The notes below the pieces were generated by a model. That model worked only from the letters and a program-made list of their open reading frames with translations. It was not told the DNA's origin and ran no database searches. Both the position numbers and the translations under genes were made by a program. A DNA stretch of 7,597 nt from contig JADFOC010000118.1 of assembly GCA_022563075.1 (NCBI GenBank), positions 1-7,597 of the forward strand, written 5' to 3'. The stretch is from Pseudomonadota bacterium (lineage in GTDB: Bacteria; Pseudomonadota; Gammaproteobacteria; Pseudomonadales; Pseudohongiellaceae). Of this stretch, positions 1 through 6,096 are shown piece by piece (the first letter of the stretch is position 1; each line of letters begins with the position of its first letter).

Positions 1-30
1 GGTTACACCCCAAATGGCACTCGGCAATGA

Positions 31-55
31 AGTAAAATAGTTCGGTGAAGAACTA
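31..55 (-). terminator. Possible Rho-independent terminator at the zinc-ribbon stop codon
   Basis: On the minus strand, TAGTTC and GAACTA form a perfect six-pair stem (plus-strand 38-43 with 50-55) around a six-base loop, followed at once by TTTTACT. The stem contains the TAG stop codon. It is short and AT-rich, so termination would be weak; it is named for its position and its T run. Confidence 0.35.
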
Positions 56-439
56 GCGACGCTTTAAGGAAGCGATTACGTCGCGAAAAATATCCAGTAG
101 TGTTTCGTGCTTATAGTCAGTGAACTCACCCGCATCCATGAACATGCCATGTTCTTCGCAGGCCTCATACTCGATGTGAGACTGTTTGGGATCGTTAAGC
201 TTTATCATCGGCTTGCCACAACGAGGGCATTGAATATCGCGAACCGTGTTGTAGGTTTTACCCACTTGGGGATCTCCGCTGTCGGCAAAATCAGCCATCC
301 AGTCGCCTTTTAATTGCTCGGCTTCACCATTGTCAAACCATAAACCCTTACAGCTATTACATTTATCGATAATCACCTGGCCATGCAGGGTCTCGATCTT
401 AAGTTCTTGCATATCGGAATTGCACTTCGGACAGTCCAT
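53..439 (-). CDS. Twin TFIIB-like zinc-ribbon protein
   Basis: This is a 128-residue soluble protein with two zinc-ribbon modules. The first uses Cys3-x2-Cys6 and Cys27-x2-Cys30 and is followed by the Gly-Leu-Trp-Phe-Asp-Asn-Gly-Glu segment typical of the zf-TFIIB family. The second uses Cys71-x2-Cys74 and then Cys94-x2-His97, so its last ligand would be His instead of Cys. It is followed by Phe-Met-Asp-Ala-Gly-Glu, the counterpart of the first module's signature. There is no signal peptide or membrane segment, so it should be cytoplasmic. The ATG start is supported by AGGAG six bases upstream. The gene stands alone and is divergent from the YPNG-repeat gene. Family members are widespread small proteins without an established biochemical role. 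Zinc binding is a confident inference; nucleic-acid binding is only possible. Confidence 0.9.
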   Translation of the reverse strand: MDCPKCNSDMQELKIETLHGQVIIDKCNSCKGLWFDNGEAEQLKGDWMADFADSGDPQVGKTYNTVRDIQCPRCGKPMIKLNDPKQSHIEYEACEEHGMFMDAGEFTDYKHETLLDIFRDVIASLKRR

Positions 440-594
440 CTTGTTCTCCTAAAATACGGCTTCTTATTATTTGGGGCCCACAACCAGCTACATATCGTCG
501 GCCATTGTTATTTATTGCGCTTGGCTACTTTCACAGCCACGAAGACCGCTATCCGCGCATTCTATAAGATATTCCAGGCTAAGACCAAGCCCAA

Positions 595-604
595 ATTCCG
601 GAAT
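595..604. repeat. Palindrome ATTCCGGAAT (copy 1 of a TTCCGGAA pair)
   Basis: This is a perfect 10-base palindrome in the 291-base divergent gap between the zinc-ribbon gene and the YPNG-repeat gene. Its 8-base core TTCCGGAA recurs at 673-680, 77 bases further on. Two copies of an 8-base palindrome this close in non-coding DNA suggest, but do not prove, a protein-binding site. The rest of the gap (440-730) holds no convincing gene, and I could not pick a good -35/-10 pair for either flanking gene. Confidence 0.4.
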
Positions 605-662
605 AAAGCGGATTCGTTCAAACCGTCAAGCAGCCAATCATTCAGTCGTTGTTCACATTTGG

Positions 663-690
663 ATAGCTACACTTCCGGAAAATAGCTACA
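663..690. repeat. ATAGCTACA direct repeat flanking a second TTCCGGAA palindrome
   Basis: ATAGCTACA occurs at 663-671 and again at 682-690, 19 bases apart start to start. The TTCCGGAA palindrome (673-680) sits exactly between the copies. The block ends 40 bases before the ATG at 731, where a promoter or operator would be expected. A role in controlling the downstream gene is an inference from position and symmetry. Confidence 0.4.
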
Positions 691-730
691 AATAAAGATA
701 GTTAACGGGAAATTGGATCGGAGGTTAATC

Positions 731-1540
731 ATGAACCGTGCCCGCATAGCAGCGATGATACTTTTGTTGGGTTTTGCGCCAAATCTACTCGCACTCACGG
801 GTTCTGCTAATGTCAGCAGTGCCTGTGCCACCTTGGAGTTTATGGGGAAAATGGTGTCACTCAATACCATGTTACCGTCTAATTTTGACGATATTGATGA
901 GATGCTTGCGATGGAACATGCATTGGCCGAAATGAACCGAATGGTATGCCAGCCGGTAATTCTCACCAGTTATACCAGGGGCAGCAGTTACTATAGCAAT
1001 GGCACCCTGGTTTCTCCCGACCTTTACTACGATCCCTGGTATTTTCCTAACGGGCAAGTGTTCCTCGCTGCGCCGGGGGAAGATACCGTAATCTATTACC
1101 CCAACGGCAGAGTAATGGCACATCATTGGCTGCATGGGGACCAGGTCATCTTCTGGCCGAATGGCAACCTGGCGACCAATTACTTTCGGGTGTTCGACGT
1201 AGACTGGTACTACCCGGACAGCAACGTAATCACCTATGAAGCCGGATACAGCGGCGGACGATGGTTTTACCCCTTTTCGCGATTAGATGGCGGCATCGGT
1301 CAAGAGGTCATCTCCAGTAATTGGGGAACAGAAGATGAGGATTTTACATTTTTAAATTTCCAAGACGATGGAAGCTTGTTCACGACGCGTGAACGTATTC
1401 GACGAAAACTTATATTTGACGATATCGATTTGCTCGATGTACCAGGTGTCCTTTTATTGATCACCAGGCTGTATCAGGCAAGCGATTCTGCAAAACAGTT
1501 TGCACCGGCGGATGTCAATATCACCGGCGCACCATTTTGA
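731..1540 (+). CDS. Exported protein with six YPNG (MORN_2-like) repeats
   Basis: This is a 269-residue protein. A signal peptide is clear: Arg at positions 3 and 5, a hydrophobic stretch from about 7 to 21, and a likely cut near Ala21. The ATG at 731 is chosen because GGAGG lies at 720-724, six bases upstream; an in-frame TTG at 713 lies before that site. After a helical segment (about 31-78) come six repeats starting at residues 87, 104, 122, 141, 160 and 179. Their consensus is Tyr-Tyr/Phe-Pro-Asn-Gly-x-Val/Leu, with spacings of 17, 18, 19, 19 and 19. The last two have lost the Asn-Gly. The pattern resembles MORN_2-type repeats, which usually have a somewhat longer period. Residues 200-269 are non-repetitive and acidic, with a hydrophobic patch near 236-248. 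Cys32 and Cys73 could form a disulfide in the periplasm. The function is not known; a surface or periplasmic scaffold is possible. Confidence 0.85.
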   Translation: MNRARIAAMILLLGFAPNLLALTGSANVSSACATLEFMGKMVSLNTMLPSNFDDIDEMLAMEHALAEMNRMVCQPVILTSYTRGSSYYSNGTLVSPDLYYDPWYFPNGQVFLAAPGEDTVIYYPNGRVMAHHWLHGDQVIFWPNGNLATNYFRVFDVDWYYPDSNVITYEAGYSGGRWFYPFSRLDGGIGQEVISSNWGTEDEDFTFLNFQDDGSLFTTRERIRRKLIFDDIDLLDVPGVLLLITRLYQASDSAKQFAPADVNITGAPF

Positions 1541-1610
1541 TTGTTGAGTAGAGTCTAGTTTTAGAAATCTGATCGGCAGAATGTACCAGCAAAGCGCAAT
1601 CGGGAGCCCT

Positions 1611-1634
1611 GGCGGAAGTTAGAAACACTCCGCC
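1611..1634. terminator. Weak hairpin between convergent genes
   Basis: GGCGGA (1611-1616) pairs with TCCGCC (1629-1634) around a 12-base loop, in the 148-base gap between two converging genes. On the plus strand it is followed by CATTTTGG, a poor T tract; on the minus strand there is no T tract. It could act as a weak shared terminator. The rest of 1541-1688 shows only a nine-base direct repeat, GCAAAGCGC. Confidence 0.25.
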
Positions 1635-1688
1635 CATTTTGGCAGGGGCTTGACGGTTACTTGCAAATGCCTTTCTGCAAAGCGCTGG

Positions 1689-2723
1689 TTAATAGCTGTA
1701 TTCAATTGATCGCTGCCGTAAGGTTGCCAGATCGATATCGCCGGTTTGGCACTGCAGCAAATCCGCCTTGCTAAATACGTGCACCTTATCGGTGCGGCGA
1801 TTGTTCTCAGATTCCTCCCCTAAGCCGGTAAGAATTATGGAAACGCTCTCGTCTGCAGGCAGTTCCCGCAGGGTGGAGCTATAGTCACACATTGCAGCAT
1901 ACAACTTGGATTCAAACTCGATAACTTCTCGCTGCCATTGAGCGGCGTATGCCTGCTCCGCTACTTTGCTCCTCTCAAATAGCTCGGCAGCTTTGGCCAG
2001 CGCCTTCTCCCGCAAGGGTGCAACATCGGCTGCCAGCGTATCGAGCCTGCTCTGCAGCCCGGTCCTGCTGTCATCGGACGCAACCCCACTGTCCGCATCA
2101 GATGTATCTCGGATATCGGCTTCAACTTGTCGCAATTGCTCCAGATTAGCCTGCATTTCTTCACGCAACCCTTCGATCTCAGCCCTGATTATTTCGTAGT
2201 CACTCTCATCGACGCTACCCATAGCGCGCAATGACCTTGCAGATTCTGAAGCTTGTTGAATTGCTTTACTTACAACCAGGGAATAATCGATATTGGAAAC
2301 CCTATCCATCATCTCCCAATAAAAATTACCTGCCTCGGTGCGAGTCAACGACAAGGCACTCGTCGCAGGTTCAGCCCTGCCTGCAATTACTGGTCTGCGC
2401 AGGGTTTCGAAAGGGTTTGATCTGAAACGCAACGATTGCATCGCAGAACTAAGCGATACCAGGCTTATCCGGTTTCGGCGATTTGCCAGCGGCGTACGTA
2501 TCTTGAGTACGGCGCCCTGCCCATAGAGGTAGGTGCTTTCGATGCCGCCGAGGCTCAAGCCAAACAACCCGGTGGCTCCCGCAAAATCCAGCGCTTCTTC
2601 CAACACGCCCGAGAAGATATCAATATTTCTCTGCAACTTTTGCAGCTGTAATTCCTGAGCATTTACCAACGCAGTAGCAAAAAGAAGAGCCGTACATGCT
2701 CCTACAATTTTTTGATTCAACAT
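1689..2723 (-). CDS. Exported coiled-coil protein downstream of the anti-sigma factor
   Basis: This is a 344-residue protein with a signal peptide (hydrophobic about 6-20, probable cut after Val-Asn-Ala22), so it should be periplasmic. Residues 28-80 hold a conserved-looking block, with Phe-Ser-Gly-Val-Leu-Glu near 37 and Tyr-Leu-Tyr-Gly-Gln-Gly-Ala-Val near 65. Residues about 172-262 are rich in Glu, Gln, Leu and Ala in a coiled-coil pattern, broken by an Asp/Ser-rich linker (207-220). The C-terminal part (284-344) holds Leu-Pro-Ala-Asp-Glu-Ser-Val and Ser-Lys-Ala-Asp-Leu. From memory, this N- and C-terminal layout recurs in uncharacterised proteins encoded beside zinc-finger anti-sigma genes; I cannot verify that here. 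The ATG has AAGGGG nine bases upstream. It follows the anti-sigma gene by 13 bases, so the two are almost certainly co-transcribed. It could be a sensor or a partner of the anti-sigma periplasmic domain. Confidence 0.85.
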   Translation of the reverse strand: MLNQKIVGACTALLFATALVNAQELQLQKLQRNIDIFSGVLEEALDFAGATGLFGLSLGGIESTYLYGQGAVLKIRTPLANRRNRISLVSLSSAMQSLRFRSNPFETLRRPVIAGRAEPATSALSLTRTEAGNFYWEMMDRVSNIDYSLVVSKAIQQASESARSLRAMGSVDESDYEIIRAEIEGLREEMQANLEQLRQVEADIRDTSDADSGVASDDSRTGLQSRLDTLAADVAPLREKALAKAAELFERSKVAEQAYAAQWQREVIEFESKLYAAMCDYSSTLRELPADESVSIILTGLGEESENNRRTDKVHVFSKADLLQCQTGDIDLATLRQRSIEYSY

Positions 2724-2736
2724 AGCTCAGCCCCTT

Positions 2737-3405
2737 TTATCTAATTTCGCTTTGATAACTGACGAACTGCGCCAATTGGTTCAGCGAGCGAATGGTTTCG
2801 TAATCGCTGTCAACCAACTGTTGATAGCCCACCCGCATATCTTGTAAATCCTGTATGCGTTTTTGTTCGAAATAAGCATAAATCCTGTCCAGGTTTTCCG
2901 CCGTACTCTGCTGCGTCTGCTCCAGAACCGCCTGTAGCAATTGTACGTTACTATTATCTTGGCGATCTTCGACTCTGGTGACCAGGGACTGCATTTCCTC
3001 CCGCTGAAGTTGCTGGAATGTGGTTAATTGAGCTTGTAAGTCTGCGGCTGGACCGAATGAAATAGAAAATCCATGCTCACCGGATACAATGGTTAGGTTG
3101 AACAGCAGCACAGCCAACATGGCAAAAGAGGCGGCCGTGGGAAGCCATTGCCAGCCAACCCAGAGGCCGGCACCAGCGGCGGGCGCACGATGCTCTCGCC
3201 TGAAGAGATTCAAGCCGCGATCCCAGTGGGGTACTCGCTGATCTTGCCAGTGCCGCAGAGTACTCTGAGTCAACAGCAATGATTCCAATTCAGCGTTACA
3301 ATATTCACAATTTGCCAGATGTTTTCCCAGTTCTTCCCTGGCTAAAGGTGCCAGGTCATCCGAAAAGTATTCCTGCAACAGAAATTGTGTTTTAGGACAG
3401 GACAT
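2737..3405 (-). CDS. Zinc-finger anti-sigma factor, single membrane helix
   Basis: This is a 222-residue protein predicted to hold the adjacent ECF sigma factor inactive at the inner membrane. The N-terminal domain carries the zinc anti-sigma (ZAS, zf-HC2) motif His29-x3-Cys33-x2-Cys36, with Cys3 as the likely fourth ligand. One membrane helix spans about 88-107. The remainder (about 121-215) is periplasmic and very rich in Gln, Glu and Leu, with a coiled-coil look; many anti-sigma factors have a shorter or globular domain here. The start overlaps the end of the sigma gene by 14 bases in another frame. GGAGGA lies five bases before the ATG, inside the sigma coding sequence, so translational coupling is likely. 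Family knowledge says release of the sigma factor often needs regulated proteolysis or a conformational change; which applies cannot be seen here. Confidence 0.93.
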   Translation of the reverse strand: MSCPKTQFLLQEYFSDDLAPLAREELGKHLANCEYCNAELESLLLTQSTLRHWQDQRVPHWDRGLNLFRREHRAPAAGAGLWVGWQWLPTAASFAMLAVLLFNLTIVSGEHGFSISFGPAADLQAQLTTFQQLQREEMQSLVTRVEDRQDNSNVQLLQAVLEQTQQSTAENLDRIYAYFEQKRIQDLQDMRVGYQQLVDSDYETIRSLNQLAQFVSYQSEIR

Positions 3406-3973
3406 GATCTTCCTCCGATGCGCTTTTTAGCTTCTTCAGCGCGGTATAGAAACGGGTCTTTGCTGTATTAACAGAAATATCCTGCATATCAGCAATCTCT
3501 TCAAAGGTTAGTGACTGAAAAGTCTTCAGCTCAACAATGAGGCGCTGCTCCATAGGCAACATTTTTAACATTGTTACTATCTGACTATTTTGTTGAACTT
3601 CGTCTAACCTCACCTCTGGCTCATAACTTGCTTCGCTAGCAATGTTATCGAAGTCATCACCTGCATCTTGGTCGCTGGATCTAGGCTGCGCAGACATCAA
3701 TCGCTTGCGGCGCTTCATATCCACCGCCTTGTTATGTGCGATTCGAAAGATCCAGCTACTGAATTTCGCATCGCCGCGAAATCGATGGAGATTTCTATAT
3801 ACCCCGAGAAAGACTTCCTGCATAAGATCCATGGCATCGCTAGCGTTCCCGGTCAGACGCAAGCCTTGGTTATATATCTTTCCCTCATAGCGCTTAACCA
3901 GTTTCTCCCAGGCATAAGCCGACCCGTTAAGAGCTGCTGCAATTAGCGCCTCATCTTCATTGATCAGACTCAT
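3392..3973 (-). CDS. ECF-family (group 4) RNA polymerase sigma factor
   Basis: This is a 193-residue sigma-70 family protein of ECF size. Region 2 spans about 20-90, with Asp-Leu-Met-Gln-Glu-Val-Phe near 49-55 and Phe-Ser-Ser-Trp-Ile-Phe-Arg-Ile-Ala-His-Asn near 71-81. An acidic linker follows (about 97-127). Region 4 spans about 128-185, with Leu-Pro-Met-Glu-Gln-Arg and the helix-turn-helix Ile-Ser-Val-Asn-Thr-Ala-Lys-Thr-Arg. The ATG at 3973 is preferred because AGGG lies five bases upstream and domain homology begins soon after. A GTG at 4021 would add 16 residues but has no ribosome site. It binds core polymerase and directs it to its own promoters, and is inhibited by the downstream anti-sigma factor. 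The 148-base gap upstream suggests its own promoter. The regulon is unknown. Confidence 0.95.
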   Translation of the reverse strand: MSLINEDEALIAAALNGSAYAWEKLVKRYEGKIYNQGLRLTGNASDAMDLMQEVFLGVYRNLHRFRGDAKFSSWIFRIAHNKAVDMKRRKRLMSAQPRSSDQDAGDDFDNIASEASYEPEVRLDEVQQNSQIVTMLKMLPMEQRLIVELKTFQSLTFEEIADMQDISVNTAKTRFYTALKKLKSASEEDHVLS

Positions 3974-4059
3974 GTGTTCCCTATCCTGTACCGGTAGAGG
4001 CAATTTACCACTATTGTGCACTCTACATCGGTCAATCGACCAAATCGCGCAGATAGAAC

Positions 4060-4089
4060 AGGATACTGGTTATAGAGATTAAGTCGCAA
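4060..4089 (-). promoter_or_regulatory. Candidate sigma-70-like promoter for the ECF sigma operon
   Basis: On the minus strand, TTGCGA (4084-4089) and TATCCT (4060-4065) are 18 bases apart, each matching four of six consensus bases. They lie about 90-115 bases before the sigma start. I did not find a recognisable GAAC-type ECF promoter, so autoregulation is not shown by sequence. This is a weak call. Confidence 0.22.
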
Positions 4090-4121
4090 GCAGAGATGGG
4101 ATAGTTTGAACCTACTTAATA

Positions 4122-4628
4122 TTATTCGAGGGAATAGGCATGCAGTGATCTGTCAACCAGAACCCCCCAGATTCTATTGAAGGGATGCACCTTTTCCGTT
4201 TCACCGGTCGCATTTAACATGGGATGGCCTTTGCTGGCCCATTCGAAGATTGAATGGCGAAGATTTAACACCCGTGTATATCCTAGTCGCTCTAATTCCG
4301 CCGCGACGCCAGCAGATCGATAACCGACCGAACAGTAAACAACAATAGGACTATTCTTGTCGGTAATTAATTGCGAAATCAATTCACCGGTTTCGATATT
4401 CAGCGCGTCAGGTAAATGACTAACCTGAAATTCTTCGGCAGCACGCACATCGATAATAACAGGCATGTCTGAATTTCGAATAATGTATTGCCTGGACAAT
4501 TGATCCGCGGATACAAACGCTATATCAGGAAATTCTAGATCTATTTTACTATCAATTGCGTCCCAGTTGATTCCGAACAAACCGAAGAAGAATGAAGAGA
4601 CGGACGCTGTAATAATGAACTTGATCAT
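4122..4628 (-). CDS. Membrane-anchored or periplasmic rhodanese-domain protein
   Basis: This is a 168-residue single-domain rhodanese. The domain covers about residues 38-138. Asp-Val-Arg sits near 60-62. The active-site loop is Cys99-Ser-Val-Gly-Tyr-Arg104, the Cys-x4-Arg form expected of an active sulfurtransferase that carries a persulfide. It is followed by Asn-Leu-Arg-His-Ser-Ile-Phe-Glu-Trp, near the usual domain end. A tail of about 30 residues follows, including Val-His-Pro-Phe-Asn-Arg-Ile-Trp-Gly. The N-terminus has Lys3 and a hydrophobic stretch (4-19) without a clear cleavage site, so it may be anchored facing the periplasm. The ATG at 4628 is preferred because AGGTG lies five bases upstream; an ATG at 4643 would add five residues. 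It is the last gene of the same-strand run from the porin, after an 81-base spacer, so operon membership is plausible, not certain. The sulfur acceptor is unknown. Confidence 0.88.
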   Translation of the reverse strand: MIKFIITASVSSFFFGLFGINWDAIDSKIDLEFPDIAFVSADQLSRQYIIRNSDMPVIIDVRAAEEFQVSHLPDALNIETGELISQLITDKNSPIVVYCSVGYRSAGVAAELERLGYTRVLNLRHSIFEWASKGHPMLNATGETEKVHPFNRIWGVLVDRSLHAYSLE

Positions 4629-4644
4629 GGTCACACCTGACATT

Positions 4645-4712
4645 TCAGAGAACCCTGCAGTGGGTCGCAGAAAATTCCAATTCCAATTCCCCCGAAATGG
4701 TATTCACTCTGA
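4645..4712. repeat. 68-base stretch bounded by an inverted repeat, with (AATTCC)3 inside
   Basis: TCAGAG (4645-4650) and CTCTGA (4707-4712) are inverted ends of a segment in the spacer between the PepSY and rhodanese genes. Inside are CTGC (4655-4658) facing GCAG (4667-4670) and three tandem AATTCC units (4673-4690). On the minus strand the end reads GGGGTCAGAGTGAA. From memory, this resembles motifs dispersed in gammaproteobacterial genomes near REP-associated transposases. That resemblance is unverified; a small dispersed repeat is an inference. Confidence 0.35.
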
Positions 4713-4724
4713 CCCCGTGCCAAG

Positions 4725-5498
4725 CTACGACCGTCGTCTTGACCAAATCCAAACGCCGGTGGCGGCCATAAGTACAAATAATATCGTCATGATATCAACC
4801 AGTAGTACTCCGAAATCACCTAATAGTCGACCGCTGTGGATATCGAGCATTAGTCGCTCCCAACTTATCAGGGAGGCTGCGTAATCTGATTGAATCTGAT
4901 CAGCCGTCTCTGCTCTCGGCGCGGATGGGATGCTCCAGTCTATCAGCGCTTGCTGCAGGGTTGACTCGGTCCAGCTAAGTGACTCAATATCTACCTCGAA
5001 TAGCCCGGCATCGCTGTTTAAATAGATCTGGCCACTAGCCGTCGTGCCTATGGCTTCAATCCCACGCGGAGTTCCATGCACGCCGCTCAATACTTCCACT
5101 AGCTCACCGTTCTCCAATATCAACAGTACTTGGTTGTGGGTGGCTATAGCAAATTCAGAATCGGCTACGACCATGCCGGTCAAACCATTGTAACTTCCTG
5201 GTAGTCGGTGATCATCAAAATACATTGCATCGGCAATCAGCGTTGCCCGATGATTCGCAATCGAATGACTAAGTGTGATACCCGGCGCTTCGATGCCGTA
5301 CCATCTGAGCATGCCCGCAGAATCGATGAATCGGCTATCCAGATCGAGTGATTCTCCATGATGCAGTGCCAGACCAGATACTGACAAGAGAATGACGAAT
5401 AACGCGCTAGTAATCCCCATACGACGATGGAGACTCAGCAGTGAGCGAAGTTTAAACACTGACTTTTGAACTTCGTTGTTGGGTGATTTATTATTCAA
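4725..5498 (-). CDS. PepSY-associated transmembrane protein, two-helix form
   Basis: This is a 257-residue inner-membrane protein of the PepSY_TM type. Helix 1 (about 28-46) follows Leu-His24-Arg-Arg-Met-Gly and ends at Leu-His46-His47. Helix 2 (about 230-252) is preceded by Asp-Ile-His221-Ser-Gly-Arg-Leu-Leu-Gly, the usual signature. Basic residues at both ends place the termini in the cytoplasm and the roughly 180-residue middle in the periplasm. Larger relatives with four helices include heme-binding ferric-siderophore reductases. This one has only two helices, and whether its histidines bind heme is open. It lies 25 bases after the FMN-binding gene, a pairing that suggests shared electron transfer. 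The start is uncertain: TTG at 5498 is the first NTG after the upstream stop, but I see no ribosome site; GTG at 5459 is an alternative. Coupling to the preceding gene may explain this. Confidence 0.85.
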   Translation of the reverse strand: MNNKSPNNEVQKSVFKLRSLLSLHRRMGITSALFVILLSVSGLALHHGESLDLDSRFIDSAGMLRWYGIEAPGITLSHSIANHRATLIADAMYFDDHRLPGSYNGLTGMVVADSEFAIATHNQVLLILENGELVEVLSGVHGTPRGIEAIGTTASGQIYLNSDAGLFEVDIESLSWTESTLQQALIDWSIPSAPRAETADQIQSDYAASLISWERLMLDIHSGRLLGDFGVLLVDIMTILFVLMAATGVWIWSRRRS

Positions 5499-5523
5499 TA
5501 CTGTGATAAGACAGTGCTGCTCG

Positions 5524-6054
5524 CTACAGGGACACGGATTCTGCCAGATAGAGCACTAAACGTGAAACATTAGTCATGGCTTTAACCGACAGGGTTGCGC
5601 CACTAATTCCATCGATGGACCGGTCCAGTCGCTGCTGATTTTCAATCACGGCTCCGTTAAATTGACGGGTAAAAAAATCGTATTTGATCTCCCAGCCCCG
5701 CGACTCCCTGAACGCCAGCACTTTGATATTTTCGATTTGGTTTTTGTTAACCACCACGCCGATCGTAATTGGTTCAGTCTTACCCACCTCATCGACAATC
5801 CAGGCCGAGCGATCGCTGTCGCCCCAGTAGCGTATGCGTAAAAAATCAGGCTTATGCCCCAAGATAGTCTCGGCGATGTCCTTTTTTTCGCCGGTGATCC
5901 AGACCGTATTGCTCGGCGGCATGGTGCCAGAAAAAACCTGGCCCAAAAATTCCTCGGGGAGTATGTGATCATCACTCGCTAGAGCGATGGGTAATGCAAT
6001 CGCCGCCAATGCTACTAGCAGCGTTCGAAGAGTCAATAATTTTGCCATGTACAC
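5524..6054 (-). CDS. Exported FMN-binding-domain protein, covalently flavinylated
   Basis: This is a 176-residue protein with a signal peptide (hydrophobic about 11-25, probable cut after Ala-Leu-Ala26). The C-terminal half is an FMN_bind domain like those of NqrC and RnfG. It ends with Asp148-Gly-Ile-Ser-Gly-Ala-Thr154, in which Thr154 is the expected site of phosphoester-linked FMN added by an ApbE transferase. Ile-Thr-Ile-Gly-Val-Val-Val-Asn near 96-103 and the Gly-Trp-Glu-Ile-Lys-Tyr-Asp block near 120-126 fit the family. No apbE gene is in the window, so the enzyme must be encoded elsewhere. The role is single-electron transfer in the periplasm. GTG at 6054 is chosen because AGGA lies five bases upstream; ATG at 6048 (two residues shorter) would be 11 bases from it. 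It follows the porin gene by 42 bases and precedes the PepSY gene. Confidence 0.9.
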   Translation of the reverse strand: MYMAKLLTLRTLLVALAAIALPIALASDDHILPEEFLGQVFSGTMPPSNTVWITGEKKDIAETILGHKPDFLRIRYWGDSDRSAWIVDEVGKTEPITIGVVVNKNQIENIKVLAFRESRGWEIKYDFFTRQFNGAVIENQQRLDRSIDGISGATLSVKAMTNVSRLVLYLAESVSL

Positions 6055-6096
6055 TGTTTTCCTATCCCATCACGTCTATGCAAGGCCCACCAGCCA

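Noticed and set aside
383..695. Two overlapping plus-strand reading frames (383-685 and 471-695) in the gap and start of the zinc-ribbon gene
   Set aside because: They run antisense over the zinc-ribbon N-terminus or through non-coding DNA, have no good ribosome site and no recognisable domain.
1588..1688. Direct repeat GCAAAGCGC and a TTGCA/TGCAA pair in the convergent gap
   Set aside because: These are short and low in complexity, without the structure of a terminator, attachment site or repeat family.
3973..4021. Longer sigma factor starting at GTG 4021
   Set aside because: It adds 16 residues with no ribosome site, whereas ATG 3973 has AGGG at a good distance and fits the usual ECF N-terminus.
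4030..4041. GGTC-AATC-GACC inverted repeat upstream of the sigma gene
   Set aside because: The stem is four pairs only and lacks a T tract, so it is too short to call as an operator or terminator.
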